From Hyphomicrobiales bacterium (lineage in GTDB: Bacteria > Pseudomonadota > Alphaproteobacteria > Rhodospirillales > JACKKN01), in assembly GCA_024236415.1 (NCBI GenBank), contig JACKKN010000005.1:186001-250000 (forward strand): a DNA stretch of 64,000 bases, written 5' to 3'. The translations under genes and the position numbers were made by a program. Shown here piece after piece: positions 8,409-17,007 of this stretch. Position 1 is the first letter of the stretch, and the number at the start of each line of letters is the position of its first letter. Under the pieces are notes generated by a model that was not told the DNA's origin, ran no database searches, and saw nothing but the letters and a program-made list of their open reading frames with translations.

Positions 8409-10118
8409 TTGACCGCGACGCCGTCACGACCGACGCCGCGCGCCCTGCGGCATATCGCCGTCGTTTCGGCGGTCGTGCTGATTGCCACCATGGTCGCCGT
8501 CTGCACCGTCGTCATCCAGGCGGTCCGGGTGCTGGAGGACAGCCGCGCCAACTGGCTGGCCGTGGACGCGGAAGCCCACGACCGGTTCCTGCTGCTGGCC
8601 GGCCTGCAGGGCAGCCTGGGCTATGGCGGGATGATCCACAACTTCAAGAACTTCGTCCTGCGCGGCGAGGCCGCGAACCGGCAGAGCCTGCGCCGGGACC
8701 TGCGCCGGGCCGAGGACCTGGTGGCCCGCTACCGGACCCTGGAGCTTAGCCCCGACGAGGCCTTCGCCCTGAAGCGGATCAGCACCGTGATCGCCGAGTA
8801 CCGCGAGAAGTTCGCCGTCGCCGAGGGCATGGTGGACCACGGCGCCCGGGCCGAGGACATCGACCAGGTGGTCCGCATCGACGACGAACCGGCCCTGGAC
8901 GGCCTGCGCATCCTGTATGACGGCTGGCACGCCCGCGCCGACCCGGCACACGACCTGATGGACCGCTCCATGCAGCGCGGCGTGGACCTGGTCCGCTACG
9001 GGTTCGCGGTCATTCCGGTGATCCTGCTGGCCGCCGTCCTGGTCCTGTGGCTGGTCAACAGGCTCACGCGCGAGATCGCGCTGAGCGACCGCGAGGAGCA
9101 GCGGGCGCGGTTCAACGAGGCCAAGTTCCGCGGCCTGATCGAGGGCTCGCTGCAGGGCGTCATGATCCTCAAGGACGATCGCATCGTGTTCGCCAACGAC
9201 GCCCTGGCCCGCATGTTCGGCTACGACACCGTGGCCGAGGTGCTGCGCGCCGACATCTACCGCGACTTCATGCCCGACGACGAGGTCGGAAACGCCATGG
9301 CCGTGCGCGACAACCTGATGGCCGGCAACAGCCATAGCCACGACTACCGCGCCGTGCGCAAGCGCCGGGACGGCAGCCGCATCTGGGTCGACGTGACCGT
9401 CCACGCCGTCGACTGGGAGGACGAGCGCGCCTACCAGGTCCTGTACATCGACATTTCGGACCAGGTCCGGTTCGAGCACGAGCTGATGGCCGAGAAGGAG
9501 CGCGTGGAACAACACGCGGCGGCCATGGCCGAGCTGAACGAGAACCTGCACTACGCCCGCATGGAGGCCGAGGAGAAGCAGCGCGAGCTGCACGCCCTGT
9601 CCATCACCGACCCCCTGACCGGCGCCTACAACCGGCGCCACTTCCTGGACTGCGGCGGCACCGAGATCCGGCGCCGGCGCCGGTTCGGCGAGGACATTGC
9701 GGTGCTGATGCTGGACGTGGACCACTTCAAGAAGATCAACGACGTGCACGGCCACGCCGTCGGCGACCTGGCCCTGCTGCGCCTGACCGAGGAGGCCCAC
9801 AAGCTGCTGCGCGAGGTCGACGTGTGCGGCCGCCTGGGCGGCGAGGAGTTCGCCGTGCTGCTGCCCCAGACCGACGAGGCGGCGGCCCAGGTGGTGGCCG
9901 AGCGCCTGCGCCGCACCCTGGCCAAGACGGAGGTCAAGCTCGAGGACCGGGCCCTGACCTTCACCGTCAGCATCGGCGTCGCCATGCTGGAACCCGACGA
10001 CACGACCGTGGAGCCGGCCCTGAACCGCGCCGACAAGGCGCTCTACGCCGCCAAGGCCGGCGGCCGCAACCGGGTGGTGGTGTACCGCGACGCCCTGCTG
10101 GCCGCCTCCGGGGCGTGA
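8409..10118 (+). CDS. membrane-anchored PAS-GGDEF diguanylate cyclase
   Basis: About 569 residues from a TTG with AGGAAGGG nine bases upstream. A GTG at 8382 in frame is an alternative. Order: transmembrane helix (about 16-38); a periplasmic sensor region with GYGGMIHNFKNFVLR, a motif I associate with sensory proteins of this class; a second helix (about 200-220); a PAS domain (about 235-350); a coiled coil; and a GGDEF domain. The active site is intact (RLGGEEF), with the inhibitory I-site REVD exactly five residues before it. It should make cyclic di-GMP under product feedback. Ligand unknown. Confidence 0.9.
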   Translation: MTATPSRPTPRALRHIAVVSAVVLIATMVAVCTVVIQAVRVLEDSRANWLAVDAEAHDRFLLLAGLQGSLGYGGMIHNFKNFVLRGEAANRQSLRRDLRRAEDLVARYRTLELSPDEAFALKRISTVIAEYREKFAVAEGMVDHGARAEDIDQVVRIDDEPALDGLRILYDGWHARADPAHDLMDRSMQRGVDLVRYGFAVIPVILLAAVLVLWLVNRLTREIALSDREEQRARFNEAKFRGLIEGSLQGVMILKDDRIVFANDALARMFGYDTVAEVLRADIYRDFMPDDEVGNAMAVRDNLMAGNSHSHDYRAVRKRRDGSRIWVDVTVHAVDWEDERAYQVLYIDISDQVRFEHELMAEKERVEQHAAAMAELNENLHYARMEAEEKQRELHALSITDPLTGAYNRRHFLDCGGTEIRRRRRFGEDIAVLMLDVDHFKKINDVHGHAVGDLALLRLTEEAHKLLREVDVCGRLGGEEFAVLLPQTDEAAAQVVAERLRRTLAKTEVKLEDRALTFTVSIGVAMLEPDDTTVEPALNRADKALYAAKAGGRNRVVVYRDALLAASGA

Positions 10119-10127
10119 CCGGGCCGC

Positions 10128-10970
10128 CTAGCGCCCCTTGTAGTCGGGCCGGCGCTTCTCGAAGAAGGCGCGCACCCCTTCCTCGTAGTCCTCGGAATCC
10201 TGGGCCAGGGCGAACTGGTCGCCGTCCATGAAGCTGACCGCGTGGTTCAGGGCGTTGGCGGCGGCGTTGATGCCCTGCTTGATCATGCGCGCCTGCACCG
10301 GCGGCAGCTGCGCCACCTGGCGCGCCAGCTCCAGCGCCCGCACCACGGCGCCGCCGTCGGCCACCACCTCGTCCACCAGGCCCCAGTCGCGCGCCGTTTC
10401 GGCGTCCAGCCGCTCGGCCAGGACCAGCAGGCGCTTGGCCTTGGCCGGGCCGACCAGGTTGACGATGCGCGGCACCGAGCCCCAGGACATGTTCAGCCCG
10501 CGCAGGATCTCGGGCGCCATCAGGGTCGCCCCGGCGCCGGCCACCCGCAGGTCGCCGGCCACGGCCAGCGCCACCCCGCCGCCGATGCAGTAGCCCTCGA
10601 TGGCGACGATCACCATCTGCTCCAGCTCCTCCCAGGCGCGGGCCAGCCTGGGCCCCAGTTGCAGGGCCTTGCGCCGGGCCCCCAGGCCCCGGGCGCGGGC
10701 GCTGTCGTTGGCCGGGTCGGCCAGGTCGCGGCCGTAGGTGAAGACCTGCTCGGCGCCGGTCAGCACGATGGCCGAGGTGTCGATGTCGTTCTCGAAGCTG
10801 CGCGCCGCCGCCAGCAGCTCGCCCATGACCTGGGCCGACAGCGCGTTGGCCGTGTCGCCGCGGTCGAAGCGGACGATGGCCACCCGGTCCTCGCGGCGGA
10901 TGGAGACGAACTCGGCCTGGGCCGGCGCCTTGCCCGCGCCGCGGCCGCCCGGCTTACGCGGCGACTTCAC
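10128..10970 (-). CDS. enoyl-CoA hydratase/isomerase family protein
   Basis: 280-residue crotonase-fold protein. The oxyanion-hole segment is GYCIGGGVALA. One acidic residue corresponding to the first crotonase glutamate is seen in MAPEILRGLN, but the usual AGGTQR segment is replaced by SWGSVPR, so hydratase activity is not assured. An N-terminal extension of about 20 residues is basic and low-complexity. The start overlaps the end of the upstream VUT-transporter gene by 17 bp, indicating an operon. The substrate cannot be inferred. Confidence 0.85.
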   Translation of the reverse strand: MKSPRKPGGRGAGKAPAQAEFVSIRREDRVAIVRFDRGDTANALSAQVMGELLAAARSFENDIDTSAIVLTGAEQVFTYGRDLADPANDSARARGLGARRKALQLGPRLARAWEELEQMVIVAIEGYCIGGGVALAVAGDLRVAGAGATLMAPEILRGLNMSWGSVPRIVNLVGPAKAKRLLVLAERLDAETARDWGLVDEVVADGGAVVRALELARQVAQLPPVQARMIKQGINAAANALNHAVSFMDGDQFALAQDSEDYEEGVRAFFEKRRPDYKGR

Positions 10971-11436
10971 GGCGCCGCACCATCCACCACACGCAGAAGG
11001 CCCCGACCAGCTTGCTGACCGTCATGGCCGCCACCGCCACCGGGCCCAGCAGGCCGATGCCGGCCAGGAACACGGCGCTGTCCACCGGCGCGCCCAGCAG
11101 GCTGGAGAACAGGATCCGCTGCGACAGGGGCCGGCGGGTGTAGGTGTAGACGGCCCAGTCCACCAGCTCGCTGACCAGGAAGGCCGCGGCGCTGGCCGCC
11201 GCCACGTGGGGGTTGGCCATGAAGTAGCTGATCGCCACCCCGGCCAGCATGGCCAGCAGCACCCGGTGCCCGATCTCGCGCTGGGCGAAGTCCCGCACCA
11301 CGAAGATGAAGCCCACGGCCAGCGACATGGGCGGCCAAAGGGTGCCGTCGGGCAGGGCCACCAGGGGCACCACCGTGAAGCCGTAGTTCACCGCCACGAT
11401 GAGGACGATGTAGAGGGCGGTGAAACGGAACCGCAT
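10954..11436 (-). CDS. VUT-family transporter, probable queuosine-precursor importer (YhhQ-like)
   Basis: 160 residues, about six hydrophobic helices, with the family block VVRDFAQREIGHRVL and the later SELVDWAVYTYT. VUT/YhhQ proteins in E. coli import preQ0/preQ1. It is divergent from queG (92-bp gap), and the rest of the late queuosine pathway is in this window, so precursor import is the best guess. It is shorter than E. coli YhhQ (about 220) and lacks the N-terminal extension. Substrate assignment is inference. Confidence 0.8.
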   Translation of the reverse strand: MRFRFTALYIVLIVAVNYGFTVVPLVALPDGTLWPPMSLAVGFIFVVRDFAQREIGHRVLLAMLAGVAISYFMANPHVAAASAAAFLVSELVDWAVYTYTRRPLSQRILFSSLLGAPVDSAVFLAGIGLLGPVAVAAMTVSKLVGAFCVWWMVRRREVAA

Positions 11437-11528
11437 TTGCCGTACCCTTCCGGACCTGGACTGTTGACGAGGGTTGTTTTAAGGCGGCGCGCCGCCGATC
11501 GCAAGCCGCGCGCCGGGACGGAGACAGC

Positions 11529-12596
11529 GTGCCCGACCTGAAGACCGCCATCCGCCGGGCCGCCGGCGACCTGGGCTTCGCCGCCTGCGGCTTCGCCGCC
11601 GCCGCCGGCGACCCGGCCGACGCCCGCGCCCTGGCCGCGTTCCTGCATGGCGGCCGCCACGGCACCATGGACTGGATGGCCGCCACCGCCGACCGGCGCG
11701 GCGCGCCCACGGCCCTGTGGCCCGAGGCCCGCACGGTCATCGCGCTGGGCCTCAACTACGGCCCCGGCGAGGACCCCCTGGCCGCCCTGGCCCGCCGCGA
11801 CCGGAGCGCCATCAGCGTCTACGCCCGCGGCGCCGACTACCACGACCTGGTCAAGCGCCGCCTCAAGGCCCTGGCCCGCTGGCTGGTCGCGCACCACGGC
11901 GGCGACGTCAAGGTCTTCGTCGACACCGCCCCGGTCATGGAGAAGCCCGCCGCCGCCCGCGCCGGCATCGGCTGGCAGGGCAAGCACACCAACCTGGTCT
12001 CGCGGGACTGGGGCTCCTGGCTGTTCCTGGGCGAGGTCTTCACCACCCTCGAGATCCCGCCCGACCGGCCCGGTGCCGACCACTGCGGCGCCTGCCGCGC
12101 CTGCCTGGACGCCTGCCCCACCGCCGCCCTGGACGCCCCCTACCGCATCGACGGCCGGCGCTGCGTCTCCTACCTGACCATCGAGCACAAGGGCGACATC
12201 GAGCCCGAGCTCATGGAAGCGATGGGCAACCGGGTCTACGGCTGCGACGACTGCCTGGCCGTCTGCCCGTGGAACAAGTTCACCGCCCCCACCCGCGAGC
12301 CGGCGCTCTATCCCCGGGCCGAGCTCATGGCGCCGCGTCTGGCCGACCTGGCGCGCCTGGACGACGCCGCCTTCCGCCGCGTCTTCGCCGGCTCGCCCAT
12401 CAAGCGCACGGGGCGGGCGCGGTTCGTGCGCAACGTGCTGATCGCCATCGGCAACAGCGGCGACGCCGCGCTGCGCCCCGTGGCCGAGGACCTGCGCGCC
12501 GACCCGGCGCCCCAGGTCCGCGCCGCCGCCGCCTGGGCCGCCGAGCGCCTGGCCGGGCTGCCATCGCCGGGCCCATCGGGCATAATGGGCGCATGA
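11529..12596 (+). CDS. queG: epoxyqueuosine reductase
   Basis: 355 residues from GTG with GGAG upstream. Cobalamin and two [4Fe-4S] clusters reduce epoxyqueuosine to queuosine in tRNA, the last step of the pathway. The catalytic loop VDTAPVMEK is at 131-139. Cluster cysteines are Cys186, 189, 192, 196 and Cys212, 239, 242, 246 in ferredoxin-like order. A short HEAT-like C-terminus (about 295-345) fits the family. The stop overlaps the next gene's ATG (ATGA). queA, tgt and queF lie 39 kb away. Confidence 0.95.
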   Translation: MPDLKTAIRRAAGDLGFAACGFAAAAGDPADARALAAFLHGGRHGTMDWMAATADRRGAPTALWPEARTVIALGLNYGPGEDPLAALARRDRSAISVYARGADYHDLVKRRLKALARWLVAHHGGDVKVFVDTAPVMEKPAAARAGIGWQGKHTNLVSRDWGSWLFLGEVFTTLEIPPDRPGADHCGACRACLDACPTAALDAPYRIDGRRCVSYLTIEHKGDIEPELMEAMGNRVYGCDDCLAVCPWNKFTAPTREPALYPRAELMAPRLADLARLDDAAFRRVFAGSPIKRTGRARFVRNVLIAIGNSGDAALRPVAEDLRADPAPQVRAAAAWAAERLAGLPSPGPSGIMGA

Positions 12597-13042
12597 CCCG
12601 TTTCGCCATCTTCCTGCTCGCCCTCGCCCTGTTGCCGGCCGGGGCTCGCGCCGGCACCCCCATCCAGGAGGCCGTGGCCCTGTTCGAGACCATGGTCCGC
12701 CTGGAGAAGGCCTACGACCCGGCCCTCGCCGACCTCTACGCTGACGACGCCCGCATCGAATACGTCAGCGTCTATCCCGACGGCACCCGCCGCGAGATCA
12801 AAATGACCGGCGCCGAACTGAAGGCCATCCTGCGCAAGATGGGCCCCATGGCCAAGGCGCTGAAGTCCACCGCGCGGTATGCCGACGTGCGCTACGGCAT
12901 CGAGGGCCGCAACCTCATGGGCATCCGGGGCCTGCGCGTCTCCCCGGCCAAGGGCACCTCGGACCCCTTCCGCATGACCGTCGGGCTGACCGGCGACGGC
13001 ACCTGGAAGATCCTGTCCGAATACGGCGAGGCTCGGCCTTAG
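12593..13042 (+). CDS. small secreted protein, NTF2/SnoaL-like
   Basis: 149 residues translated from an ATG overlapping the queG stop. A clear signal peptide (LLALALLPAGARA) ends near residue 20. The mature part (ETMVRLEKAYDPALADLYAD, then two beta-rich stretches ending GTWKILSEYGE) looks like the NTF2-like fold, in which a dimer pocket binds a small ligand. No catalytic residues are diagnostic. Translational coupling to queG may be only positional. Function unknown. Confidence 0.75.
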   Translation: MTRFAIFLLALALLPAGARAGTPIQEAVALFETMVRLEKAYDPALADLYADDARIEYVSVYPDGTRREIKMTGAELKAILRKMGPMAKALKSTARYADVRYGIEGRNLMGIRGLRVSPAKGTSDPFRMTVGLTGDGTWKILSEYGEARP

Positions 13043-13061
13043 GGGCGAGCGGTCAGGGTTA

Positions 13062-13093
13062 ACCGCGGAGGGCGCCGAGGGGCGCGGAGGACG
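13062..13093. repeat. short GC-rich dispersed repeat
   Basis: CGCGGAGGGCGCCGAGG-type sequence. Its reverse complement style (GGCGTCCTCGGCGTCCTTGGCGG) recurs near 17008-17050. The remainder of 13043-13247 shows no gene. Confidence 0.4.
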
Positions 13094-13243
13094 CGCCGCG
13101 GCCGAGAATGACGACGCAGGGTGCGACAACGGACCGCTTCGATGCCGTTTTGCGCCGTTCCGACGCGGTTATGACCCCGATGTCGTCATGACAAGTCTCT
13201 GATTTCATTGAAAACAGGCCCATTCGGCGCGGAAAATGTCGTC

Positions 13244-14703
13244 ATTTGAGCCTCTTGCAGAATTCGAGCTTGATGCGGGGTGTTTTTTTGATTGGCTTGC
13301 GGGTGCGGCAACGAAGGCCTCTCGGATTTGCGCAATCGGGTTGGATTTTGCCACGCGGTGCGGGTTTGCGGCGCGTTCAGGCCAAGTCGGTCCGGCTGCG
13401 TCCCCTCGGAAGAGGTCGCGTGATGTTGGCGCCCGGGAGGCTCCGGGTTACGGAACCAGACGCATCAATTGATCGACAGTCAACGCCAGGATGCCGAACA
13501 TCAGGTGGCACATCACCTTGTCGTGGCCGCGGACGCGAACCGTGCGGCCGCCGAAGTCGTCCTTGAGCCGGGCGTTGACCCGCTCGGCGGCCGTGCGCTC
13601 GCCATAGCGGATCTTCTCCGCGGTCTGGTATCCGGCGTGCCGGCGCCGTTCCGCCTCGAGGGCCAGTTCCCGCTTGCGCTCGGCCTTGCCCCAGGGGTTG
13701 GCCTCGATGATCGGGACGTGGCCGAGAGATCGGCTATGGTCCTTGATCTCGCCGACGTCGTAGGCACTGTCCATCAGGTCATACAGGCTCCTCACCCGCG
13801 CCGCCGTGAGGGTCGCCAGCGGGATCGCCGCTTGGCTGTCGTGCAGCGACGCCGCGCTCAGCAGGGCGCTCAGCGGCACCATGCCGTCGGCCACATCCAG
13901 GTGCAGCTTATAGCCGGTCCAACTGCTCCTGTAGCCCTTGGCGCTGCGCTTGGTGCCGACGGCGCAGTGCCGCGGCAGGTCGGCCAGCATCTCCTCGAGG
14001 GTCATGTCCAGTTGGCGCTCCAGGCGCCGCCGCCGCCGCGGCGCCTCCTCGCCCTTGCGCGGCCGACCGCGCCCGCGCTTCGGCTTGCCAGGCAACGCCG
14101 CCGGCTTCTCGCGCGCCTCGATCGCCGTGCTGTCCCGCGAGACGTGGCCGACCAGCCGCTCCGCGTGGGTGCTTTCGATCAACGCCTGGTGCAGGCGGCT
14201 CGGCAGGGCACTCCGCGCGAACTCGGCAAAAGCCCGCGAGAAGGTCGACTCGCTGGGCACCGACCCCAGGCGCTCCCAGCCGCAAAGCCGGCGCAAGGTC
14301 TTGTCAACCGAGAGCCGCTCGATCAGCAGGCCGGTCGTCGGCAGGTTGAACACCGCCTTGGCGACGAAGGCACGGGCCAGAGCCGCACGGTCCGAAGGCG
14401 GACAGCCGGCGCCGCCACGCCGGTAGGGCAGAAACGCCTCCACCCCGACCACATCAAGCACCGTGACCAACCGTCGGTGGCGATCCCCAAGTGGGCCCAG
14501 TTCCTCTTCCAGCCACGGGAACAGTTGGCCTTGCAGCCGTTGCCAGCAAGCTGTTAACGTCTTTCTCAGAGGCATCCTCCGCAGTCCCTTCCAGTGGTTG
14601 TTCCGCAAAACAAGCCTACTGGAACAAGACTGCGGAGGCCCTCGGAAACCGCCCCAATCCCCAAAATTCCACGCGCCTCGGCAATTCTGCAAGAGGCTCA
14701 TTT
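13244..14703. mobile_element. insertion sequence with DDE transposase
   Basis: Complete IS: inverted repeats GAGCCTCTTGCAGAATT at 13248-13264 and its complement at 14683-14699 (17/17), flanked by direct repeat ATTT at 13244-13247 and 14700-14703, the target duplication. The element proper is 1452 bp. About 183 bp on the left carry no gene; the transposase fills the rest on the minus strand. The 4-bp duplication and DUF772/DDE_Tnp_1 architecture fit the IS5/IS1182-like groups. Perfect repeats and an intact frame suggest recent insertion. The target itself sits between two GTCGTC copies. Confidence 0.93.
13448..14575 (-). CDS. IS transposase (DUF772 + DDE_Tnp_1)
   Basis: 375 residues from the ATG of MPLRKTLT. 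The frame extends upstream through the terminal repeat, but starting inside the repeat is unlikely. The N-terminal DUF772-like region has ESTFSRAFAEFARS. A central basic insert (KPKRGRGRPRKG) follows. The DDE catalytic core shows the first Asp in SRDSTAIEAR, the second in LMDSAYD and the Glu in GERTAAERVNARLKDDFGG. The C-terminus HLMFGILALTVDQLMR is family-typical. It catalyses cut-and-paste of the surrounding IS. Confidence 0.93.
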   Translation of the reverse strand: MPLRKTLTACWQRLQGQLFPWLEEELGPLGDRHRRLVTVLDVVGVEAFLPYRRGGAGCPPSDRAALARAFVAKAVFNLPTTGLLIERLSVDKTLRRLCGWERLGSVPSESTFSRAFAEFARSALPSRLHQALIESTHAERLVGHVSRDSTAIEAREKPAALPGKPKRGRGRPRKGEEAPRRRRRLERQLDMTLEEMLADLPRHCAVGTKRSAKGYRSSWTGYKLHLDVADGMVPLSALLSAASLHDSQAAIPLATLTAARVRSLYDLMDSAYDVGEIKDHSRSLGHVPIIEANPWGKAERKRELALEAERRRHAGYQTAEKIRYGERTAAERVNARLKDDFGGRTVRVRGHDKVMCHLMFGILALTVDQLMRLVP

Positions 14704-14738
14704 GTCGTCAATCCCCCACCCGCGCGACCACCAATTTT

Positions 14739-14802
14739 CCCTCTCCCCGCGGGAGAGGGCGGGGCCCGCGCCGGACGGCGCGGGAGGGTGAGGGGGCGGT
14801 AC
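14739..14802. repeat. single copy of the CCCTCTCCC palindromic repeat
   Basis: Same sequence type as the tandem array at 19201-19880: CCCTCTCCCCGCGGGAGAGGG followed by a GGCGCGGGAGGGTGAGGG tail. Confidence 0.6.
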
Positions 14803-14967
14803 CAGCAGCGGCACACCCCGCGCAAAGGCCACCGGCCAACCCCGGGGGATCGGTCCGGCATTCACCTACATATTCACCATGGCAAAGAACGTGACAGGAA
14901 TATAATCTGATCTGACGACAATTCAAGGGAGGCGACGGCCTTTTCGCCATCCGCCGCGGGGAAGCTC

Positions 14968-15095
14968 ACCACAGAGAACACGGAGGCCCACAGAGAAGCC
15001 ACAGAGGCTCCGCTACGCGGAGCGGGCAACTGTCGCGCCCTGCGCACTCACTTCCCTCTGTGGGACTCTGTGTATCTCGGTGTTCTCGGTGGTTA
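14968..15095. repeat. long imperfect palindrome (CACAGAG type)
   Basis: The left arm ACCACAGAGAACACGGAGG and right arm ending GGTGTTCTCGGTGGTT are inverted copies, with further CACAGAG/CTCTGTG pairs nested inside. Such mosaics are frequent intergenic repeats in many proteobacteria. Confidence 0.6.
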
Positions 15096-15167
15096 ACCGT
15101 TGTTGGGAGGGTTTGTCGGGGGCCGGCGGGCTAGTGGCGAGCTATGTATTGTGTCCCCTTAACAACC

Positions 15168-15199
15168 AAGTCGAGACGAATCATGTATTATGTCGACTT
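15168..15199. promoter_or_regulatory. inverted repeat AAGTCGA-N18-TCGACTT
   Basis: Seven-base perfect arms about 50 bp before the start at 15251. Two related words, ATGTATTGTGTC and ATGTATTATGTC, lie at about 15144 and 15183. This is an operator or hairpin candidate for the downstream gene; nothing else supports it. Confidence 0.35.
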
Positions 15200-15250
15200 T
15201 TCTGTATGATTCTACGGCGTTTTTGAAACAATCGAGATGGAGTACGTCGC

Positions 15251-15907
15251 ATGAGTGACGATAAGAACCAGACACTTGGCAAAATGGACCCGACGGTGCA
15301 ACAGCGGTTGTTCCGGGAACAAACCGCCGAGGTGTACGCGGCCATAGGTCGATTCGTTGTTGAGTTCGAGAATGCGTGCTCCGCACTCCGCTTTGGGATG
15401 ATGCAGGTACTTTGGGCTGACGGCCTGCAATCTCAACCTTTGGGGCAAATACTGCTGGACAACAAATTCATGACGGCGGCTCCACTTATCGAAATGCATG
15501 ACGCGATTATGCAGGAAATTGGTGCCCGAAGTGATCCGATTCAGGCCGAAGTGCTGAATCAGGTATCCTTGGAGTTTCGCAGTTTGATGGAAGAAAGAAA
15601 TCGGCTTGTTCACGGGCATTGGTTCATCGGTTATGCGGGTATCGATGATGCAGATTATTCTAAAATTGGTGGGTTGAAAGGTAAGCCATCTAAGAAAAGG
15701 GGTATGACATTTGAATCCTTGCCCGAATCTAAGGAAGAAATCGAGGAATTAGCGGACCGAGCAAAGGAGCTTAGTCTTTTTCTAACGGAGATAAGCTCGG
15801 CACTGCATTTGCAGTGGACGACGGAAGGGAGTAAGGGCAAATTCGAAAACAACTTCACTAAGGTTGGGGCAAACTGGAATCGAGAGAGGCCGGCAAAGAA
15901 TCGATAA
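15251..15907 (+). CDS. unknown protein with HEPN-like RNxxxH motif
   Basis: 218 residues, ATG preceded by GGAG. Mostly helical. At 116-121 it reads RNRLVH, matching the RX4H ribonuclease motif of HEPN domains, preceded by a long helix (QVSLEFRSLMEE) as in that fold. HEPN proteins are often RNA-cleaving toxins or defence effectors, but some are inactive scaffolds, so toxicity is speculation. Base and codon composition are much more AT-rich than the neighbours (many AAA, ATT, TTA), pointing to horizontal transfer. It faces the XRE gene at 16046-16495 convergently. Confidence 0.65.
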   Translation: MSDDKNQTLGKMDPTVQQRLFREQTAEVYAAIGRFVVEFENACSALRFGMMQVLWADGLQSQPLGQILLDNKFMTAAPLIEMHDAIMQEIGARSDPIQAEVLNQVSLEFRSLMEERNRLVHGHWFIGYAGIDDADYSKIGGLKGKPSKKRGMTFESLPESKEEIEELADRAKELSLFLTEISSALHLQWTTEGSKGKFENNFTKVGANWNRERPAKNR

Positions 15908-16045
15908 TCGGCACCACGCGAGCCAAGCATTTCTTCAAAAATAAATTACAAATTACACGTCATTAAAAAATCGCATACATAAGATACCTAAAACGAAAGA
16001 TTATGTATTGCAGTAAATATGGCATTTTATTGAAATCTAGATACA

Positions 16046-16495
16046 TCATTTATTCTTGTTCATATTTTTTAAGTATTGATCCAGACTATCACATTTTTCA
16101 TCTAAATAATTACGAAATTCTTGTATTTTTAATCTATCCATTGATGTCAGAATCCCAGAATAAAAAAGATAGTCGACTTTATAAATTATCTCTTTAATAA
16201 TTTCTGGCATATTTGAATTTTCCTTTAAGTATTCTTTGTCAATAGATTTGATAATTTCATCTAAGCGCCTCATGTTTTCAGAATTTTTTGAAATTTCCTG
16301 TGCAATGGCAAACTTGTACATTGAATCCAAAATCTTTCGGGCCGTGACCTCTCCGATTTGTTGGCCTTTTTCTGCCTTATTGATCGAGGACCGACTAACG
16401 TCGCTAATCTTTGCCAACTCGGTCGCAGTAAGCCTAAGCCAAGTCCTGATCCGACGCAGGTCTGGAACTACGACATCCGCTGTATTGTTAGACAT
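16046..16495 (-). CDS. XRE-family transcriptional regulator, AT-rich
   Basis: 149 residues from the ATG of MSNNTADV, with AGGAG seven bases upstream. The codon just before is TTG, a weaker start. A Cro/C1-type helix-turn-helix occupies about 14-66 (LRLTATELAKISDVSRSSINKAE). The C-terminal half is a charged helical region (KEIIYKVDYLFYSGI) of no recognised family. Composition is strongly AT-rich. Its helix-turn-helix plus unknown-tail layout resembles regulators of toxin-antitoxin or phage modules. No partner is directly adjacent on the same strand. Confidence 0.8.
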   Translation of the reverse strand: MSNNTADVVVPDLRRIRTWLRLTATELAKISDVSRSSINKAEKGQQIGEVTARKILDSMYKFAIAQEISKNSENMRRLDEIIKSIDKEYLKENSNMPEIIKEIIYKVDYLFYSGILTSMDRLKIQEFRNYLDEKCDSLDQYLKNMNKNK

Positions 16496-16685
16496 CAAAA
16501 AGCTCCTATTTTGTAGTTTTTTGTAATTTTTTGATGGTTTTTACGGTCAATTTTTTACATTAAAACACAAAAATAAACAAAATTCAATTTTATTAATCAA
16601 ATATAGCTGGATTTTTCTTGACGCCGCGCGGAAGCCATGTTTCCATTTTCCACAAGAAGAATGAACCAGAATGACGAGGCCTTTC

Positions 16686-16781
16686 ATGTTAACCGATACC
16701 AACATGCTTGTTTTGGCCCTAATGTTTCTACAGGCTTTAAGCTCATTGGGTTTGTTAATAATCTGGATTATAGCATTGTAA
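16686..16781 (+). CDS. possible 31-aa hydrophobic peptide
   Basis: ATG to TAA, 31 codons: a short polar head (MLTDTN) followed by an uninterrupted hydrophobic stretch ending LLIIWIIAL. A membrane peptide of this size in an AT-rich island next to an XRE regulator recalls type I toxin peptides. The RBS is weak (ACGAGG). No antisense RNA or terminator could be identified. It may be a chance frame. Confidence 0.3.
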   Translation: MLTDTNMLVLALMFLQALSSLGLLIIWIIAL

Positions 16782-17007
16782 TCGATTCAATATGACAAAA
16801 CAAACCTGGATAATTTAAAAATTTCTAAGAAATAACTCTTCCAGATATGAGATATTGAGGGTTGTGTAGAAAGATATATGTGGGATAAGTATTTTTGATT
16901 TTACTGTTTGTCATCTCAATTTTTCGACAATTGAGCCGCTTCCTCAATTCCCTGCCCCTAAAGAAAAATGGCTTTTTTCAGGGAAAACAATACTAATTGC
17001 TTCTCCT

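Larger units (their letters stand above)
14704..15250. other. gene-free repeat-rich stretch between IS and AT-rich island
   Basis: It holds one copy of the CCCTCTCCC/GGGAGAGGG palindrome (14739-14802), a long imperfect palindrome of the CCACAGAGAACAC type (14968-15095), and then the AT-rich upstream region of the next gene with an AAGTCGA/TCGACTT dyad (15168-15199). I see no coding sequence. Confidence 0.6.

Noticed and set aside
13236..13472. 78-codon plus-strand ORF across the left IS end
   Set aside because: It begins outside the IS and crosses the inverted repeat; no RBS and no recognisable product.
16003..16197. 64-codon plus-strand ORF in the AT-rich island
   Set aside because: It is antisense to the XRE gene, has no RBS and is explained by the low stop-codon density of the opposite frame there.
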